This document shows positions 1 through 10,594 of a stretch of 64,000 nucleotides of DNA, in pieces. Location of the stretch: assembly GCF_022539665.2 (NCBI RefSeq), contig NC_081334.1, forward strand, positions 9,332,424 to 9,396,423, in the 5' to 3' direction. The DNA is from Daphnia carinata. Taxonomy: Eukaryota > Arthropoda > Branchiopoda > Diplostraca > Daphniidae. The notes beneath the pieces were generated by a model, which saw only the letters and a list, made by a program, of their open reading frames with translations, had not been told where the DNA came from and did not search any database. Position numbers and translations under genes: made by a program. The first letter of the stretch is position 1. The number at the start of each line of letters is the position of its first letter.

Positions 1-327
1 CGAAAATGCTCCTTGGCTTCAGCAATCTCTTAGGACGACCACCTTCAGCACCAGCAACAGCAATAACAGCTACATCGCCTTTTGATCCCCCACCAGCACC
101 ATCAACATCCGCTACATCTTCGGGGAACCTTGACCGCACTACCACTAGAACACATGGCGCACCAATAAAAGTTGCTGAACTCCTTCCATGAAGGCGAAAC
201 ACCCTTATGGAAGGTAACACCACAACAAAGACGATGGACAGGAACATGGCAGCCTAGTAAACGCAGAATTGCTTCCGGCCGATAACATGGATTTGCATCC
301 CGAACATTGAAAGCGAGCTGAAGACAT
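1..327 (-). pseudogene. N-terminal coding segment of MULE transposase, copy 1
   Basis: Read on the minus strand, 1-124 encodes the Gly/Ala-rich segment followed by PKRLLKPRSIF that also opens the transposase of the second MULE copy. Upstream of it, 125-337 is about 213 bp that copy 2 lacks. It holds an ATG in a good context (327-325) and two short Cys-rich stretches in different frames, with paired cysteines such as CSGC, CAMC and CSGC. They do not join into one open frame as read, so either a small intron or a frameshift separates them. The gene runs off the window edge. The Cys-rich part may be an N-terminal zinc-binding module; I do not recognise it firmly. Confidence 0.4.
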
Positions 328-479
328 GGTAATGGTAAGTGCTAGATCGAAGTCTAAGACGAACTATTAAAGTTGTATGGTATTATTGTATCCATATATA
401 GTCGGCCAAAAGGGGAGGAGCCAAACGCTATTACACCTCTCGGCAAATAGGAAGGAAGCACTTCTTGCTGTTGCGATGA

Positions 480-790
480 GTGAAGATTACCTGGATTTAC
501 GTAAACCTTTTCTTTCAATTCGCCGCAGGCAAGCGTCATCAGCTTCCGGGATACAAGGTCGTATGGAGTAGTCATTAAATGTGTCTGAAGATCCTGACCT
601 TCCCTAAATCTTTGCTTTCGATTCGCCGCCGGCAACAATCTTCCACTCTTCGTCTTTAGCACCCATAAGTCTTAATCTGCTAAAGCCGAAGATCATTTAG
701 TTCTGCAAATATCTTCTTACTATTCGCCGCCGGCAACCATCTTCAACTTCATTGGCTTTAGCACCCATAAATCTTCTTCATCAATTTTAT
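480..790. repeat. Subterminal ~100 bp repeats inside the MULE end
   Basis: Three degenerate units about 100 bp apart, each marked by TTCGCCGC(C/A)GGCAA near 519, 621 and 722 and followed by CTTTAGCACCCATAA-type sequence in two units. The same three units occur inverted in the complete MULE at about 34,700-34,990. Subterminal repeats of this kind commonly bind transposase, but binding here is inference. An overlapping open frame in each copy (354-662 minus; 34,900-35,127 plus) is probably a by-product of the repeats. Confidence 0.6.
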
Positions 791-1595
791 TTCAATGCCA
801 GTATAAATATTAACTTAATCCTTTGGCATACGTCACTTGATGAGTAATGCTATGTCAATAGCTTGCTAAGAATCCTCTTCTCGGTAAAGGAGGTTGAGGA
901 ATTGTTAAAATGTTAAATTACAAATAATTTATTTTTCGACCATCTACCATCTTTTCTCTCATCCATTCTCTTGTATCTCAACAGTTCTTCTTCCTCCTGG
1001 TGAGGAACTAGATTTCATACAGGCGAAGATTCATTAACATTCTTTAACGATTCATAGTTAACTTAACCGCAAATGTTATTAAAAACCTCAGAAGAAATGC
1101 AACCACGGGAATCGAACACAGGACTACCCACGTCACAGCTTAGAGTGCTACCGATGTGGTAGGACTTGATTGGTTATCATTGCTGATAGTTGTATGAGCA
1201 AGTACAACAATGACTGCAACTGGAAAATTTATTTATGCACCAAAAAGTAAGAAAAATGTAATAAATATTTCTGGTGTGGCCGAAGTAGTATTTTATTAAA
1301 TGAACTATATTAGATATAACATATTTCATGGTCCCCTGCCATTTAAATTAAAATAGGATAAAAGATAAATGTTTGGTGAACCATTTAAGTAATGAGATAA
1401 CACCATCAGCTTTTTACAAGGAAATGGATATGTTGCCTACCGGATTGGAGGCATATCGTTCCTATTGAAACAAAATAAAATAAATAGGAAAATTTCTAAG
1501 GAGAAAATGGACCCATGGCATGGAGAAATAGGACGGAAATTTTCAGTCCTATTTCTCCAGTCCTATTTCGTTTCAGTCCTATTTCACTGCCAATC

Positions 1596-1985
1596 GACGA
1601 CACCATTGATGCATTGAGCGGATCAGTTTACTTCTCAACATTGGACTTACTAAGCGGCTACTGGCAAATCGAGATAGAAGAATGCGACAACCACAAAACA
1701 GCCTTCATCTGTGAATTTGGACAACACGAATTTAATAGAATGCCATTTGGTTGAACAAATGCACCAAGCACTTTTCAAAAAGCAATGAATAACAGTCTTG
1801 AATACATATAATAATCTTGAAGACAGTATTGTTCAAATTCGTATTGGTTTATCTGGATGACATCATAGTATTCAGTAATAACATTACGGAACATGTGACA
1901 CATCTGGAAACAGTGTTCAAGCTTCTTAAAGACGCAGGAGTTAAAAAGAAAGAAATGTGAATTTTTCAAAGAAGAGTTAGATTAT
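1596..1985 (+). pseudogene. Reverse transcriptase fragment (copy A)
   Basis: Ty3/gypsy RT palm and fingers, beginning in the segment that normally follows the KYPLPR motif. FSTLDLLSGYWQIEI carries the first catalytic Asp region and YLDD at 1850-1861 carries the catalytic pair. An in-frame TGA at 1752-1754 interrupts RMPFG/TNAPSTF, and a frameshift follows. After about 1985 some 165 bp of connection domain present in copy B is deleted. The upstream part of RT is interrupted by the MULE. Confidence 0.9.
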
Positions 1986-2040
1986 AGTATACATTGTCTG
2001 ACCAATGACAGCGCTAACGAGAAAATCAACCGAGTGAAAA

Positions 2041-2560
2041 TTGGGAGAGGAACAAAGGGACGCCTTTGACTGTATCAAGAACTGTCTCATAGCCAGACCT
2101 ATCCTAAATTATCCAGATTTCAAGCGCGAATTTATCATCTACACAGGTGCTTCAGGATACAGAATAGGAGCAGTCTTGGCTCAGATACCGACTCTACCTC
2201 AATCAGCGGATTCAGCGTAGTCCGACATACAGAAATCCCGTGAATTGGACAGCGCGGAAGTCGTCATAGCGTATAGCTCTAAACATCTGAACGATCGCGA
2301 GGCCAAGTAGTCAACCACAGAGCAAGAGGCTTACGCAATCATCCACGCAATCGACGTGTTTAGAACATATTTATACGGACGAAGATTTCCGTATTTACCG
2401 ATCATAGACCTTTAGAATGGCTGATGAGCAAAACAGAACCCGCAGGAAGATTAGCTAGATGGGAACTCAAACTACAAGAATTTGACATCGCCATTTGGTA
2501 CCGGCCTGGGAAGTCGCACCCAAATGCTGACACCCTAAGCCGTATTCCCATAGTGCCACT
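2041..2560 (+). pseudogene. RNase H domain (copy A)
   Basis: RNase H of the gypsy type (RNase HI-like, after RT). The segment IIYTGASGYRIGAVLAQ corresponds to the family's TDAS motif, so the first catalytic Asp is replaced by Gly here; copy B keeps TDAS. It ends with the usual RNase H tail HPNADTLSRIP at about 2520-2550. Stops and frameshifts occur in the middle. The domain would degrade the RNA strand of the RNA-DNA hybrid during reverse transcription; this copy could not. Confidence 0.85.
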
Positions 2561-2960
2561 AGCACGAATAGAGACAATGGCAACGGAAAGGGAAAATCTC
2601 ATGAGAGAGCTTGCAAGTATCCGAAAGGAAAGCGAAAGACTAAAGAAACAATTAAAGATCGAAAAATTGAAAGGACAGGAACACATTGAGATAGAAAATG
2701 AAAGTCTTCAAGAGGAAAGCGAAAGTTTCAAGAGAGAAAGCCTTCAAAATTAAAGCAAAAGTTTTGAGAAGGAAAACGTAAACATTGAGAGGGAAAGTGA
2801 AAGGGAAAGTATAAGGTCTTTGGAAGAAATCAGATGGATAGAACTACAGAAAGCAGATAAACATTGCCAAAAATTTATGAAGCAAATACAAGAAGGTAGC
2901 CAGAAAAGTAAAAATAGCACATTCAAGAGCAAATTTATAATCAATGAAAAAGGTCTATTA
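2561..2960 (+). pseudogene. Coiled-coil linker between RNase H and integrase (copy A)
   Basis: A Glu/Lys/Ser-rich stretch of about 130 codons directly after the RNase H tail and before the integrase zinc-binding domain. It has heptad-like runs such as RENLMRELASIRKESERLKK and repeated ESESF/ERES units. One stop follows the unit near 2751. The matching region in copy B (16,690-17,011, minus) has the same composition, so it is a family trait. Ordinary gypsy polyproteins have only a short linker here. Function unknown; multimerisation of Pol or integrase is a guess. Confidence 0.7.
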
Positions 2961-3000
2961 ACAGATAGGCAAGGATAATTAGTAGTCCCTATACTGTTAA

Positions 3001-4274
3001 TCACAGAAATTTTACGGGCAAACCATGGTCACATGTCAGCAGGACATTTAGGAATCGAAAAAACGGTGGCCAAACTTCAAAAGGAATATTTCTTTCCACA
3101 CATGCGACAAATTGTAAAAGAACGCATCAAAAATTGCATAAAATGCGCAACACAGTAAAGCACCATTGCAGCCTATGCCCCCAGCCGAAAGGGTGTGGAG
3201 AGCCTTGCAATGGATATTGTGGGTCCAGTTCAAGAAAGCGTAAAGGGACATTTTTACGCCAGTCGTTTCATTTTTACAGTACCAATGAGAGATCAAACTG
3301 CCCAAACAATTACTAAGGTCTTGGTTAATGATATTTTTACCAAATATGAATCCCCGGAAGTCTTCCTAAGAGATCAAGGGACTAAGTTCCTGTCGACCAT
3401 AATCCAAGAAATTAGCAAATTATTCAAAATCAAACAAATCAGAACAACAGCATACCATCCCCAAACAGATGGATTAGTAGAACAGACCCCTATGTGGCAT
3501 TAGCTTATTACGTGTTAGTAGCGTTAGCTTGTTACGTGACGGACGAACCCGAAAATTGGGACAAATATCTTCCATTCGTCACATTTGCTTACAACACAGC
3601 AAAACAATCGACACTGCAACAAAGCCCATTCTTCCTATTCTTCGAAGACAACCAGTGCTCCCAAACGACATCAAAATAGATAGACGGTACAAAACATACG
3701 AAGACACCAGTGTAATGTATTCACATCAATGAAAGAAGGCTCAGCAACTAGCGAAGGAACACCTATTTCGGGCGCAGACAAAACAAAAAAGATATTACGA
3801 CAAACGAACAAAAGCAATCAAATACAACTTCGGTGACTTTGTACTACTAAAAGCTCCACCAACTGCCGGTAAATTCATCAACAGATGGAATGGACCATTC
3901 AAAATCATCATAAGTTTCTCAGATCTCACTTACGAGATTCAACACGCCAACAACGAAAAACTAAATCGGTTGTACACGTCAACCAACTAAAACTGTACGT
4001 CCCAGGAAACCTAGTAACAGAAGGAACATCATATGAGCCAAACCAACCGAAAAATGAAACAATACGACGAGGACCAGGAAGGCCAAGAAAACACTTCAGT
4101 AACAACGAAAGACCGCTTCCTCCTAGAACGCGTATACTTCGAGCAACGGAAAAGGAGTCTTATATCATCATTGCACCAAATATTCCCTGTCCCATACCAA
4201 ATAATCCTGCGAAGACTAGAATGACGAATCCACGATACAACTTACGGCAACGCCACCAAGAATCGAGATTCTAA
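3001..4274 (+). pseudogene. Integrase (copy A)
   Basis: The N-terminal HHCC zinc domain is readable at 3010-3160 (HMSAGHLGIEKTVAKL, later KNCIKCA). The DDE core follows: LAMDIVGP (first Asp), FLRDQGTKF (second Asp), and a GLVEQ segment holding the Glu. Frames change several times and a stretch around 3490-3540 is imperfectly duplicated (CYVTDEPENWDK). The C-terminal part at 3885-4274 ends in a basic tail with GPGRPRK, an AT-hook-like motif. The enzyme would join the cDNA to host DNA. Confidence 0.85.
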
Positions 4275-4300
4275 AAACCTTCAAATTTTCTTTTTCACAG

Positions 4301-7300
4301 ATGGAACAGATGCTATTATTCATCTACTTACTCACCATCATTCCATCCGCGTATCCCATTTATTCAACCGTATGCGACTGTTACAACGTAAAGACCAGAG
4401 GAATTTTAGATATAGAAGCACCATATTACTGCAACAACAAGGAAACAGTTACAGCACACTTATCCAGAATACCCACTTTGTACACTTTAAAAACAACGCA
4501 GAAACCAGCAGCTTCTTGGAAAGGCTTGTCATGCAAACAATGGATAAAAACGAAGAAAATAACAGGATCATTTTGGATGGGATCCTTCGACACAATATAT
4601 TCACAAGAAACTAAACTAATAACTCCACTGGAATGCTGGAAAATGGTGAACGACAATAAGTGTGGCGATAACAACATGCAGACAGGACCATTGGGCCTGA
4701 GTTTCACAGCCACACCGACGGGCGAAGGGAAATGGTATGCCATAAAAGAATACCATACCCTCAACTGTATAGCGGAACAAATCACGCTACGACAGGAAAA
4801 ACCGAATTGAAAGACCTTTTGGATCGTTGAATACCACCCAACAGGAAGGACACGGAAACTACAAGGAAACTGTACGAAATGTTCAAAACAACTATACATA
4901 CATACCTACGGAATACTCACCTGGATACATCAGTGTGCAAGGATTATAGAGAACTCTAATTATCCAAGCGAAAACGATCCGTTCAGTAAGAAGTTAATTC
5001 TTGCTAAACACTCCTCTCGAAGATTCTGACAATGGTAAACGTCTATACAGCCTTTCGTATGCCTGGGGATCAATAAGAATGGGATATCAACAAGCAGTCA
5101 GAATCGAGGAGAAAGAACGGTTCATGATATACAACGCCACGATATACGTAACCGAAAAACCTGGAGAAAGTAATCCGATAATGGCCCTCTATCGTCTAAG
5201 CGACAGTGACCCACTGACTTCAGGATCAGAATTTGAATACATCGTCGATCAAACAATTCGACTTCAGAAAACTAATATTTGCATTACCGAAACAGAACCA
5301 GACGTCTAGTTGCAGCTACCTGTTCAGACTTTTCAACACGTTGGATCTTCGATCAGCAAAATTATCAATTAATTTCACAAGAATCGTACCTATGCATCAC
5401 CTTAGGCACAGGCCAAATAATCAAACTGGCGGAATGTAGCGAAGAAGGAAGTGAATACGCCAAACAATAATGGATCTTCGAAACTGTAAACACCAATCCT
5501 GATATCCTAGAAAATTTTCCGAATACAGCATTAGCGGAAATGAAGGAAATTGAACAAGAACAACGAAGGGCAATCACAACCACAATTAATTCACCACTAT
5601 TCGGAGGAATATTAAAAATTAATCACGGTAGTGGAAATATTATCTGGGACATGATTGCCTGGGGATTATGGAAAAACTGGAAAGCACCGAATGAAAAATG
5701 TCTAACACACCACGGAGTAAACAAACAAATGACATTGGAAGAATGTGACAATGAGTGACCGAGATGTCAAGAAGAACTGCGAAAACTAGTAAGCAGCAAC
5801 GATCCATTAGTGCAATCACAAACTACGGTGGCCAACTGTAGCAAAGCAACGGAGGACAGCTTTTGAATATACATCTGACTTCATACAAATGGATCATTCA
5901 TCAAATTCCATCAGACCGTTCAATACAAGCACCTGTATCAAAGCCAACAAAACAATGCTAGTCCTTCAAGAATGCGCTAACACTAGCTCAATCTGGGGCA
6001 CCTTAAAGCACACAGAACAGCTCATGGTAACAGATAGAACTGGGTTACATTCACCTTCATCAGACAGAAAGTGTCTAACACAGAAAGTAGGTAGAGTGAG
6101 CCTGGGGCATTGTCACGGCTCCAGCTAGAAACAACATTTTAGCTTCGAGTGTCGGAATCTACACCAGCCAAAAACGCTTTCAGCGGCAGCCATCATAGCA
6201 CTACACACTAAACATTCATTGGACGGGAAAACACCCCCACCTTTTCCGCCACTAATGAAAAAAGAAATCAAGAACCAATCAGAAAGGAATGAAACACTGA
6301 CTCCGCCCCCTGCCACGACCACAACGGAAAAAGCCACAACATCAACAAGCACTACAACAACTACAAAGCCCACAATAAAAACAACATTGGGAACAACGAC
6401 AAAAACAACGGTAAAAGCTACGACTACAAATAGGCCAGTTACAAACACAGCAGCCAACAAGCCCACGACAACGCATAAAACTACAACTAAACCAGTATGA
6501 CATCAACTTCAACAAAGCCCCCTTCAATTACAAAGCCAATAATCACGTCAACAAGCACTAAACAAACCACCACTACTAGAACTACGACAACTGCTAAAGT
6601 AATTTCAACTTTAACAACCACTACAACTACTAAACCTACATCAACAACAACAACGCCCACTACGACAAGATCCACAACAACGACGACAACGACGACGCGC
6701 CAACCAATCTCAACTACGTAAATTACGACGACAGTGAAAGAAAGTCCGAGGACCCCACAATCATCAACACAGACCGTCACAATAACCCTATTAGCTACAA
6801 CAGAAACAACATCTACAACAGAAGAAAATCAAATTCAGGCCATAGAGGAAAATAATATTCAAAGTTTACCACCAGCAGAGTCCCTGTTAATGGATTAGAA
6901 AACTTAAGATTCATTAATTGGTATATAAATGTGGAATTCAACCGTTTTTTACTTACGAAGGAAAGAACTGTACGATCGGAACAGATGGATGGTCAATTCA
7001 TCCGTACTCCGGATACGGCAGAAACCTAGCATTTGAATGGAATTTGGAATTTGAAGAACTTCATATTGATGATTTCGACTTCTCACTGAAAAGCCATCCA
7101 GCACACGAAATAATGGAGATGGAACTATTGAATATCCTGAATGACCTAGTAGGCAGAATGCAAGAAAGAAATTCGAATTCTGTTGGAGATATAGTGATGT
7201 CAGAACAATAAGAAAATCAAATGGGTCATATGTTCTCATGGTTCGACAAATTGAAAATAATCAGCCTATCAGTGATTGGATTCGTACTCTTCCTAGTATG

Positions 7301-7564
7301 CCTACGAATCTTCATTGTGTACAATCCTTTTCCGAAGATCAAAGAACGCATTCGCAGAAGCCGAAAAACGAAAAGATACAACGACAGCAAAGAAGAGGAA
7401 GAACATAAACTGACCTCGATGATACCGGCACAAGAACCAACTTATCATCCAGACATGGTTATCGAACAACCATTCATAAGAACGTCCGCTCCTGCACCGC
7501 TGACAGAAGAAAGACATGGTCAAATACGCCCCCAACGACCAAGCGCACCAATTAGCCTACAGTA
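4301..7564 (+). pseudogene. Envelope-like glycoprotein gene (copy A), broken
   Basis: Starts 26 bp after the integrase stop. In order: a hydrophobic signal peptide (first ~19 residues), a Cys-rich ectodomain (C/W/G-rich, with GEGKWYAIKEYHTLNC), further ectodomain to about 6130, a Thr-rich mucin-like stalk (about 6300-6830), a membrane-proximal part with SFWMGSF-type aromatic motifs earlier and HMFSWFDKLK near 7220, a transmembrane helix (GFVLFLVCLRIFIV, about 7275-7320) and a basic cytoplasmic tail. At least six frameshifts or stops. I cannot assign the ectodomain to a known viral glycoprotein family by eye. Copies B and C carry the same gene. Confidence 0.8.
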
Positions 7565-8216
7565 ATCTACCCAACTATCGACGAAACTGAACCACCCAAA
7601 CGATTTACAGGAAAAACACTACACGCACTTACGTCGTCGGGTATGGCATGGTTTGGGAAGATCTATGCCGTTGCATACCAGAAACAGACAATACTAAATC
7701 CACCAAGAAATAAAGCCTTAAGATCACACTAACGAAAAAAAATATATATATAAAAAGAAATAAAATTTTTTACTCACCCCAACTTCAAGCTAAGCAAACA
7801 ATTGATAAATACTACCTATTAACCATAACCATTATAGTAACCATTAACCAATTAATTAGTACCCCTCCAGTAACTAACGCACTTACCATTACCCATCAAT
7901 TTGAAACTTCATCAATTACTTTGATTATTCATCAATTCCATCAATTTGAAAAAAAAACAGCTAACAAATAAATTCAGATAAAAAATTTGCATTCAAGACT
8001 AACACAACTAACCACAAAGAAAAACAAAAAAAAACAAAAAAGAACGACACAAAATCAAAAACAGAAACAAAAACAAAAATACAAGGAAAAACAAAGAAAA
8101 GAAAAGTTAGCCGTCCGAAGAATCGCGCTCAGGAAGAGGGTCACCATAAAGAAGAGAATTGCAGATCTGAGCTACGTGTGTTATGGCCAGGCGATCATCA
8201 TGCTCTTCTTGGAGAT
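7565..8216 (+). other. Post-env region and truncated start of the accessory ORF (copy A)
   Basis: After the env tail comes an AT-rich noncoding stretch, then a Lys/Gln-rich open frame (7987 onward) leading into KLAVRRIALRKRV at about 8105 and DLSYVCYGQAIIMLFLE near 8200. The same sequence, similarly placed after env, is seen in copy C at about 32,950-33,090 (minus), where it leads towards the ankyrin-repeat ORF. In copy A it is cut at 8216 by the LTR of copy E. Confidence 0.6.
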
Positions 8217-8419
8217 TGTAAAGTTTCGTAACCTCGTGTATTTGCAGTAAGTTACCGAAACAACTCTGAATTACAAGTTACAAATATGCAGTATTTATAC
8301 TACTACAGAACACAAATTATCAAGGTAAAGTAGGAGGTGATGCGTTCACTTTCACTTGTGAAACGCTTGAGGGATGTAAGAGGTGTGGCTTCCTTTGGTT
8401 AGCCTTTGGGATCGTTACA
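8217..8419 (-). repeat. 3' LTR of type-1 copy E
   Basis: A 203 bp LTR on the minus strand, from TGTAACGATCCC (8419) to GAAACTTTACA (8217), i.e. TG...CA ends. A TATA box (TATAAATA) lies at 8292-8299 on the minus strand. Its relatives are at 22,824-23,024 (copy B, 5' LTR) and 30,482-30,677 (copy C, 3' LTR). Confidence 0.85.
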
Positions 8420-8434
8420 TCCTTCCCCTCTTCG
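8420..8434 (-). promoter_or_regulatory. Polypurine tract of copy E
   Basis: On the minus strand CGAAGAGGGGAAGGA sits directly against the LTR start TGTAAC. This is the expected plus-strand DNA primer site and fixes this LTR as a 3' LTR. The same tract precedes the copy C LTR. Confidence 0.85.
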
Positions 8435-8729
8435 ATAAAAAGAATTGGTCCTCCAATTTGTGTTTTCCGTCACCGACTACAGTTGCTGCTATGCGTGAAT
8501 AATATAACTTAACCTAAAATAATAAATAAAAATAAAATAATAATTACTAAAATTTAAGAAAAAGAGTTGCATGTGATTTTAATAAAGTTGCTGGTGTTGT
8601 CTTCTTTCTTTTCGTCTTTTATTCTTGCTTTTCTTTCGCCCCGGTATTTCGGCTTTGTTGGTTATGTCTTGTTCGTTTTCCTCGCGGCGGTATTATAGTT
8701 GTTCTCTTCTTCCAGTCTTTGTCAGGAAA

Positions 8730-10205
8730 CTACCTTGTGTTTTTGTTCCCATTCTTGGAATATGGCTTGCACACCTTTACTGCATGCGTCCATTCATGGA
8801 AGTCTCTTATTCTTGTGTCTGCTCCGTGTAGAAGTAATACCTCAATCATATCAAGTAGGTTAAATCCGACTGCAATGTGTAGGGCGGTTGTGCCTGGTTC
8901 ATCTTGTTGGTTGATGTTGATGATTGTTTTTGCACAAATTTGGACGGCAAGATCCTCCAGGCCATACATGGCTAGATAGTGCAAAACGGTTCTGCCATCT
9001 GGTCTTGCAATATTGATATTTGTTTATGTCCATATCAACTTCACACATTTTTCGTTTTCGTGTGAAATCGCCAACATTAAAGAAGTTTCTCCACTTGCGT
9101 TGCGAGCTGTAACTTCGCATTTGTTATGCTTCAGGATCCGTAGTAATAGTAAATCATTTTCGGCTGCTGCGGTATGACCAATTGTCTTTCCGTGATATAG
9201 TAATTCTGGGTTCGCTACGAAGGATAGTAGGAGTTCTGTAATGTCGTACCTACTTCTACGTACGCTTGTGTGGAGTAGCGTATGTTCTTCCTCGTATCTT
9301 TCATTGAGGAATGTGGCCATCTTCTGTCTTGGCCAACCCTATTGCGTTTTTAATTTATTTTGGATGCACCTTCTTATTGCCTGTATTGGAACTCCCATCA
9401 TCGTTAAGGAAAGTTTACCCTCTTCTAAATCTATCATGGCTTGTCTTCGCAGTTAGATTTTTTCTGCTCGGGCTGCTGATACGGATGCTATCGTTTTCAT
9501 CCGACAGTTTTTACATTTTTCTGTTCCCCTCTGTTGGTTGTCCGGCTTGTTGCGTTTTTTGGGGGGTTCACACTGAAGACAGTCGTCGCTGTCATATCCT
9601 ATTGCAGTTACATGTTTTCTGCTCGGGCTGCTGATACGGATGCTATCGTTTTCATCCGACAGTTTTTACATTTTTCTGTTCCCCTCTGTTGGTTGTCCGG
9701 CTTGTTGCGTTTTTTGGGGAGTTCACACTGAAGACAGTCGTCGCTGTCATATCCTATTGTAAACTCGACACTGTAATCACTTTCCACATCGGGTGCTATT
9801 CCACTATACGCCATTGGTGATTTCTCGTTTTCGTCTTCACTTGACTCACTCCGTTCATCCAGTTTTTCTCCATTTCCGAAAACGTCGTGCATTTCTGTTT
9901 CTATTCCGTTGAATCCCATTTACCTTCTTAATTGCAGGTTTTCACTCGCACTCTTCACACTCTGTTTTGCTTTGCAGTCCCACTGACTATCTTCACTTTC
10001 GGTATCACTAATAGTGATTAGCTCGTATACTCTCTTCGTCTTTAGGGAGATAATGGTTACTTCGTTTTTTGTAAACTTGGGCAGTGAAGTTATTGGCCAT
10101 TTTGAGATGAGTTGTTGGTTTGTGATGCACACTTTGTTTTTGCGAAACTTTGCAGGAGTTATGCCGTTGAGACACTGGGTAGAATTTAGTTTTTGCATTT
10201 TGCAA
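8730..10205 (-). pseudogene. Ankyrin-repeat accessory ORF of type-1 element (copy E)
   Basis: Read from 10,205 down: a basic N-terminal part; an acidic, Ser-rich region (SDTESEDSQWD, SESSEDENEK); a Cys-pair region (CLQCELP...KCKNCRMKT); then from about 9320 several ankyrin repeats ending near 8740, with typical repeat cores HTLLHTSV, LMLAISHENEKCVKLIW, TALHIAVGFNLLDMIEVLL and HGADTRIRD. A nonsense codon at 9920-9922, a 155 bp tandem duplication and later frameshifts break it. It ends about 300 bp before the polypurine tract and LTR, so it lies inside the element. Ankyrin repeats are protein-binding modules; the partner is unknown. The 8435-8729 stretch is 3' untranslated sequence with nothing else evident. 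Confidence 0.75.
9449..9758. repeat. 155 bp tandem duplication
   Basis: Two nearly identical 155 bp units (about 9449-9603 and 9604-9758), recognised by GCTCGGGCTGCTGATACGG at each start region and the shared stretch ending GCTGTCATATCCTATTG. The unit spans the KCKNC and acidic region of the ankyrin ORF; 155 is not a multiple of three, so the duplication shifts the frame. Copy C has a single unit. Confidence 0.85.
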
Positions 10206-10250
10206 AAACTTGCTTGTTCTAAGTGTTACAAGTTTTATACCTCATAACAG

Positions 10251-10574
10251 TGTCCTGTCATGGACCACCACCTCGTGTCCCGATTTCATCCCCCCTCAAT
10301 AGATGGCCAACGGGAAAGTAGGCGACGGGTTGTCTGCTCGCAGTAACGCAGGGCAGTCTGTAATCTCGCCGTCTACTGTGTGGTTAAAAGAAGGAGCTTC
10401 GCGTTATTGCTGGCTTCCCTTCGCGAACTTGTGTGAAATTGTGTTAAGTGTTCCCCTGACTAATACACTTCGTCTTGTGTGAGCTTTGGAATTAACCATG
10501 TATATTTTCGTCTACGCGTCTACTCGTACTCGCTGTCCAGGCTTCTGGGTCCAACGCCGGCTACATCCGTAACA
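10251..10574 (+). repeat. LTR of type-3 copy G
   Basis: Begins TGTCCTGTCATGG and ends CCGTAACA just before a tRNA-like primer site. The left boundary is inferred from where similarity of copies E and C stops (about 10,220-10,250). The LTR differs from that of copy F although the leader and gag are alike, so G and F are related subfamilies. Confidence 0.6.
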
Positions 10575-10576
10575 AT

Positions 10577-10594
10577 TGGTATCAGAAGAGGGAT
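10577..10594 (+). promoter_or_regulatory. Primer binding site, copy G (tRNA-Leu type)
   Basis: TGGTATCAGAAGAGGGAT lies two bases after the LTR end. It differs by one base from the copy F site, which matches the 3' end of eukaryotic tRNA-Leu (reverse complement TGGTGTCAGAAGTGGGAT). Confidence 0.65.

Larger units (their letters stand above)
1..1595 (-). mobile_element. MULE transposon copy 1, 5' part only
   Basis: This is the reverse complement of the 5' part of the complete MULE at 33,748-39,522: terminal inverted repeat, subterminal repeats and the first coding segment. The element ends at 1595 with ...TTTCACTGCCAATC. The next base begins an RT coding sequence that is continuous in related elements, so the MULE landed inside the RT of type-1 copy A. 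The left part of the MULE, including most of its transposase, lies outside the window. The expected 9-10 bp target duplication would be 1596-1605; its partner is not visible. Confidence 0.85.
1596..8216 (+). mobile_element. Type-1 gypsy-like element with env, copy A
   Basis: Order on the plus strand is RT, RNase H, coiled-coil linker, integrase, env, and the start of an ankyrin-type accessory ORF. Its 5' part (gag, protease, first half of RT) is separated from it by MULE copy 1 and is outside the window. Its 3' end is cut at 8216, where the LTR of a second element of the same family begins on the opposite strand. Frames are broken many times, so the copy is dead. The same gene order is seen in copies B and C, so the order is ancestral rather than a local rearrangement. 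Confidence 0.85.

Noticed and set aside
125-327. Captured parkin-like zinc domain in MULE copy 1
   Set aside because: Cys spacing is vaguely similar but frames are broken and the match is only by eye; not enough to name a domain.
6125-6780. Val-rich minus-strand frames
   Set aside because: Complement of the ACA/ACT-rich Thr stalk of env; no independent coding evidence.
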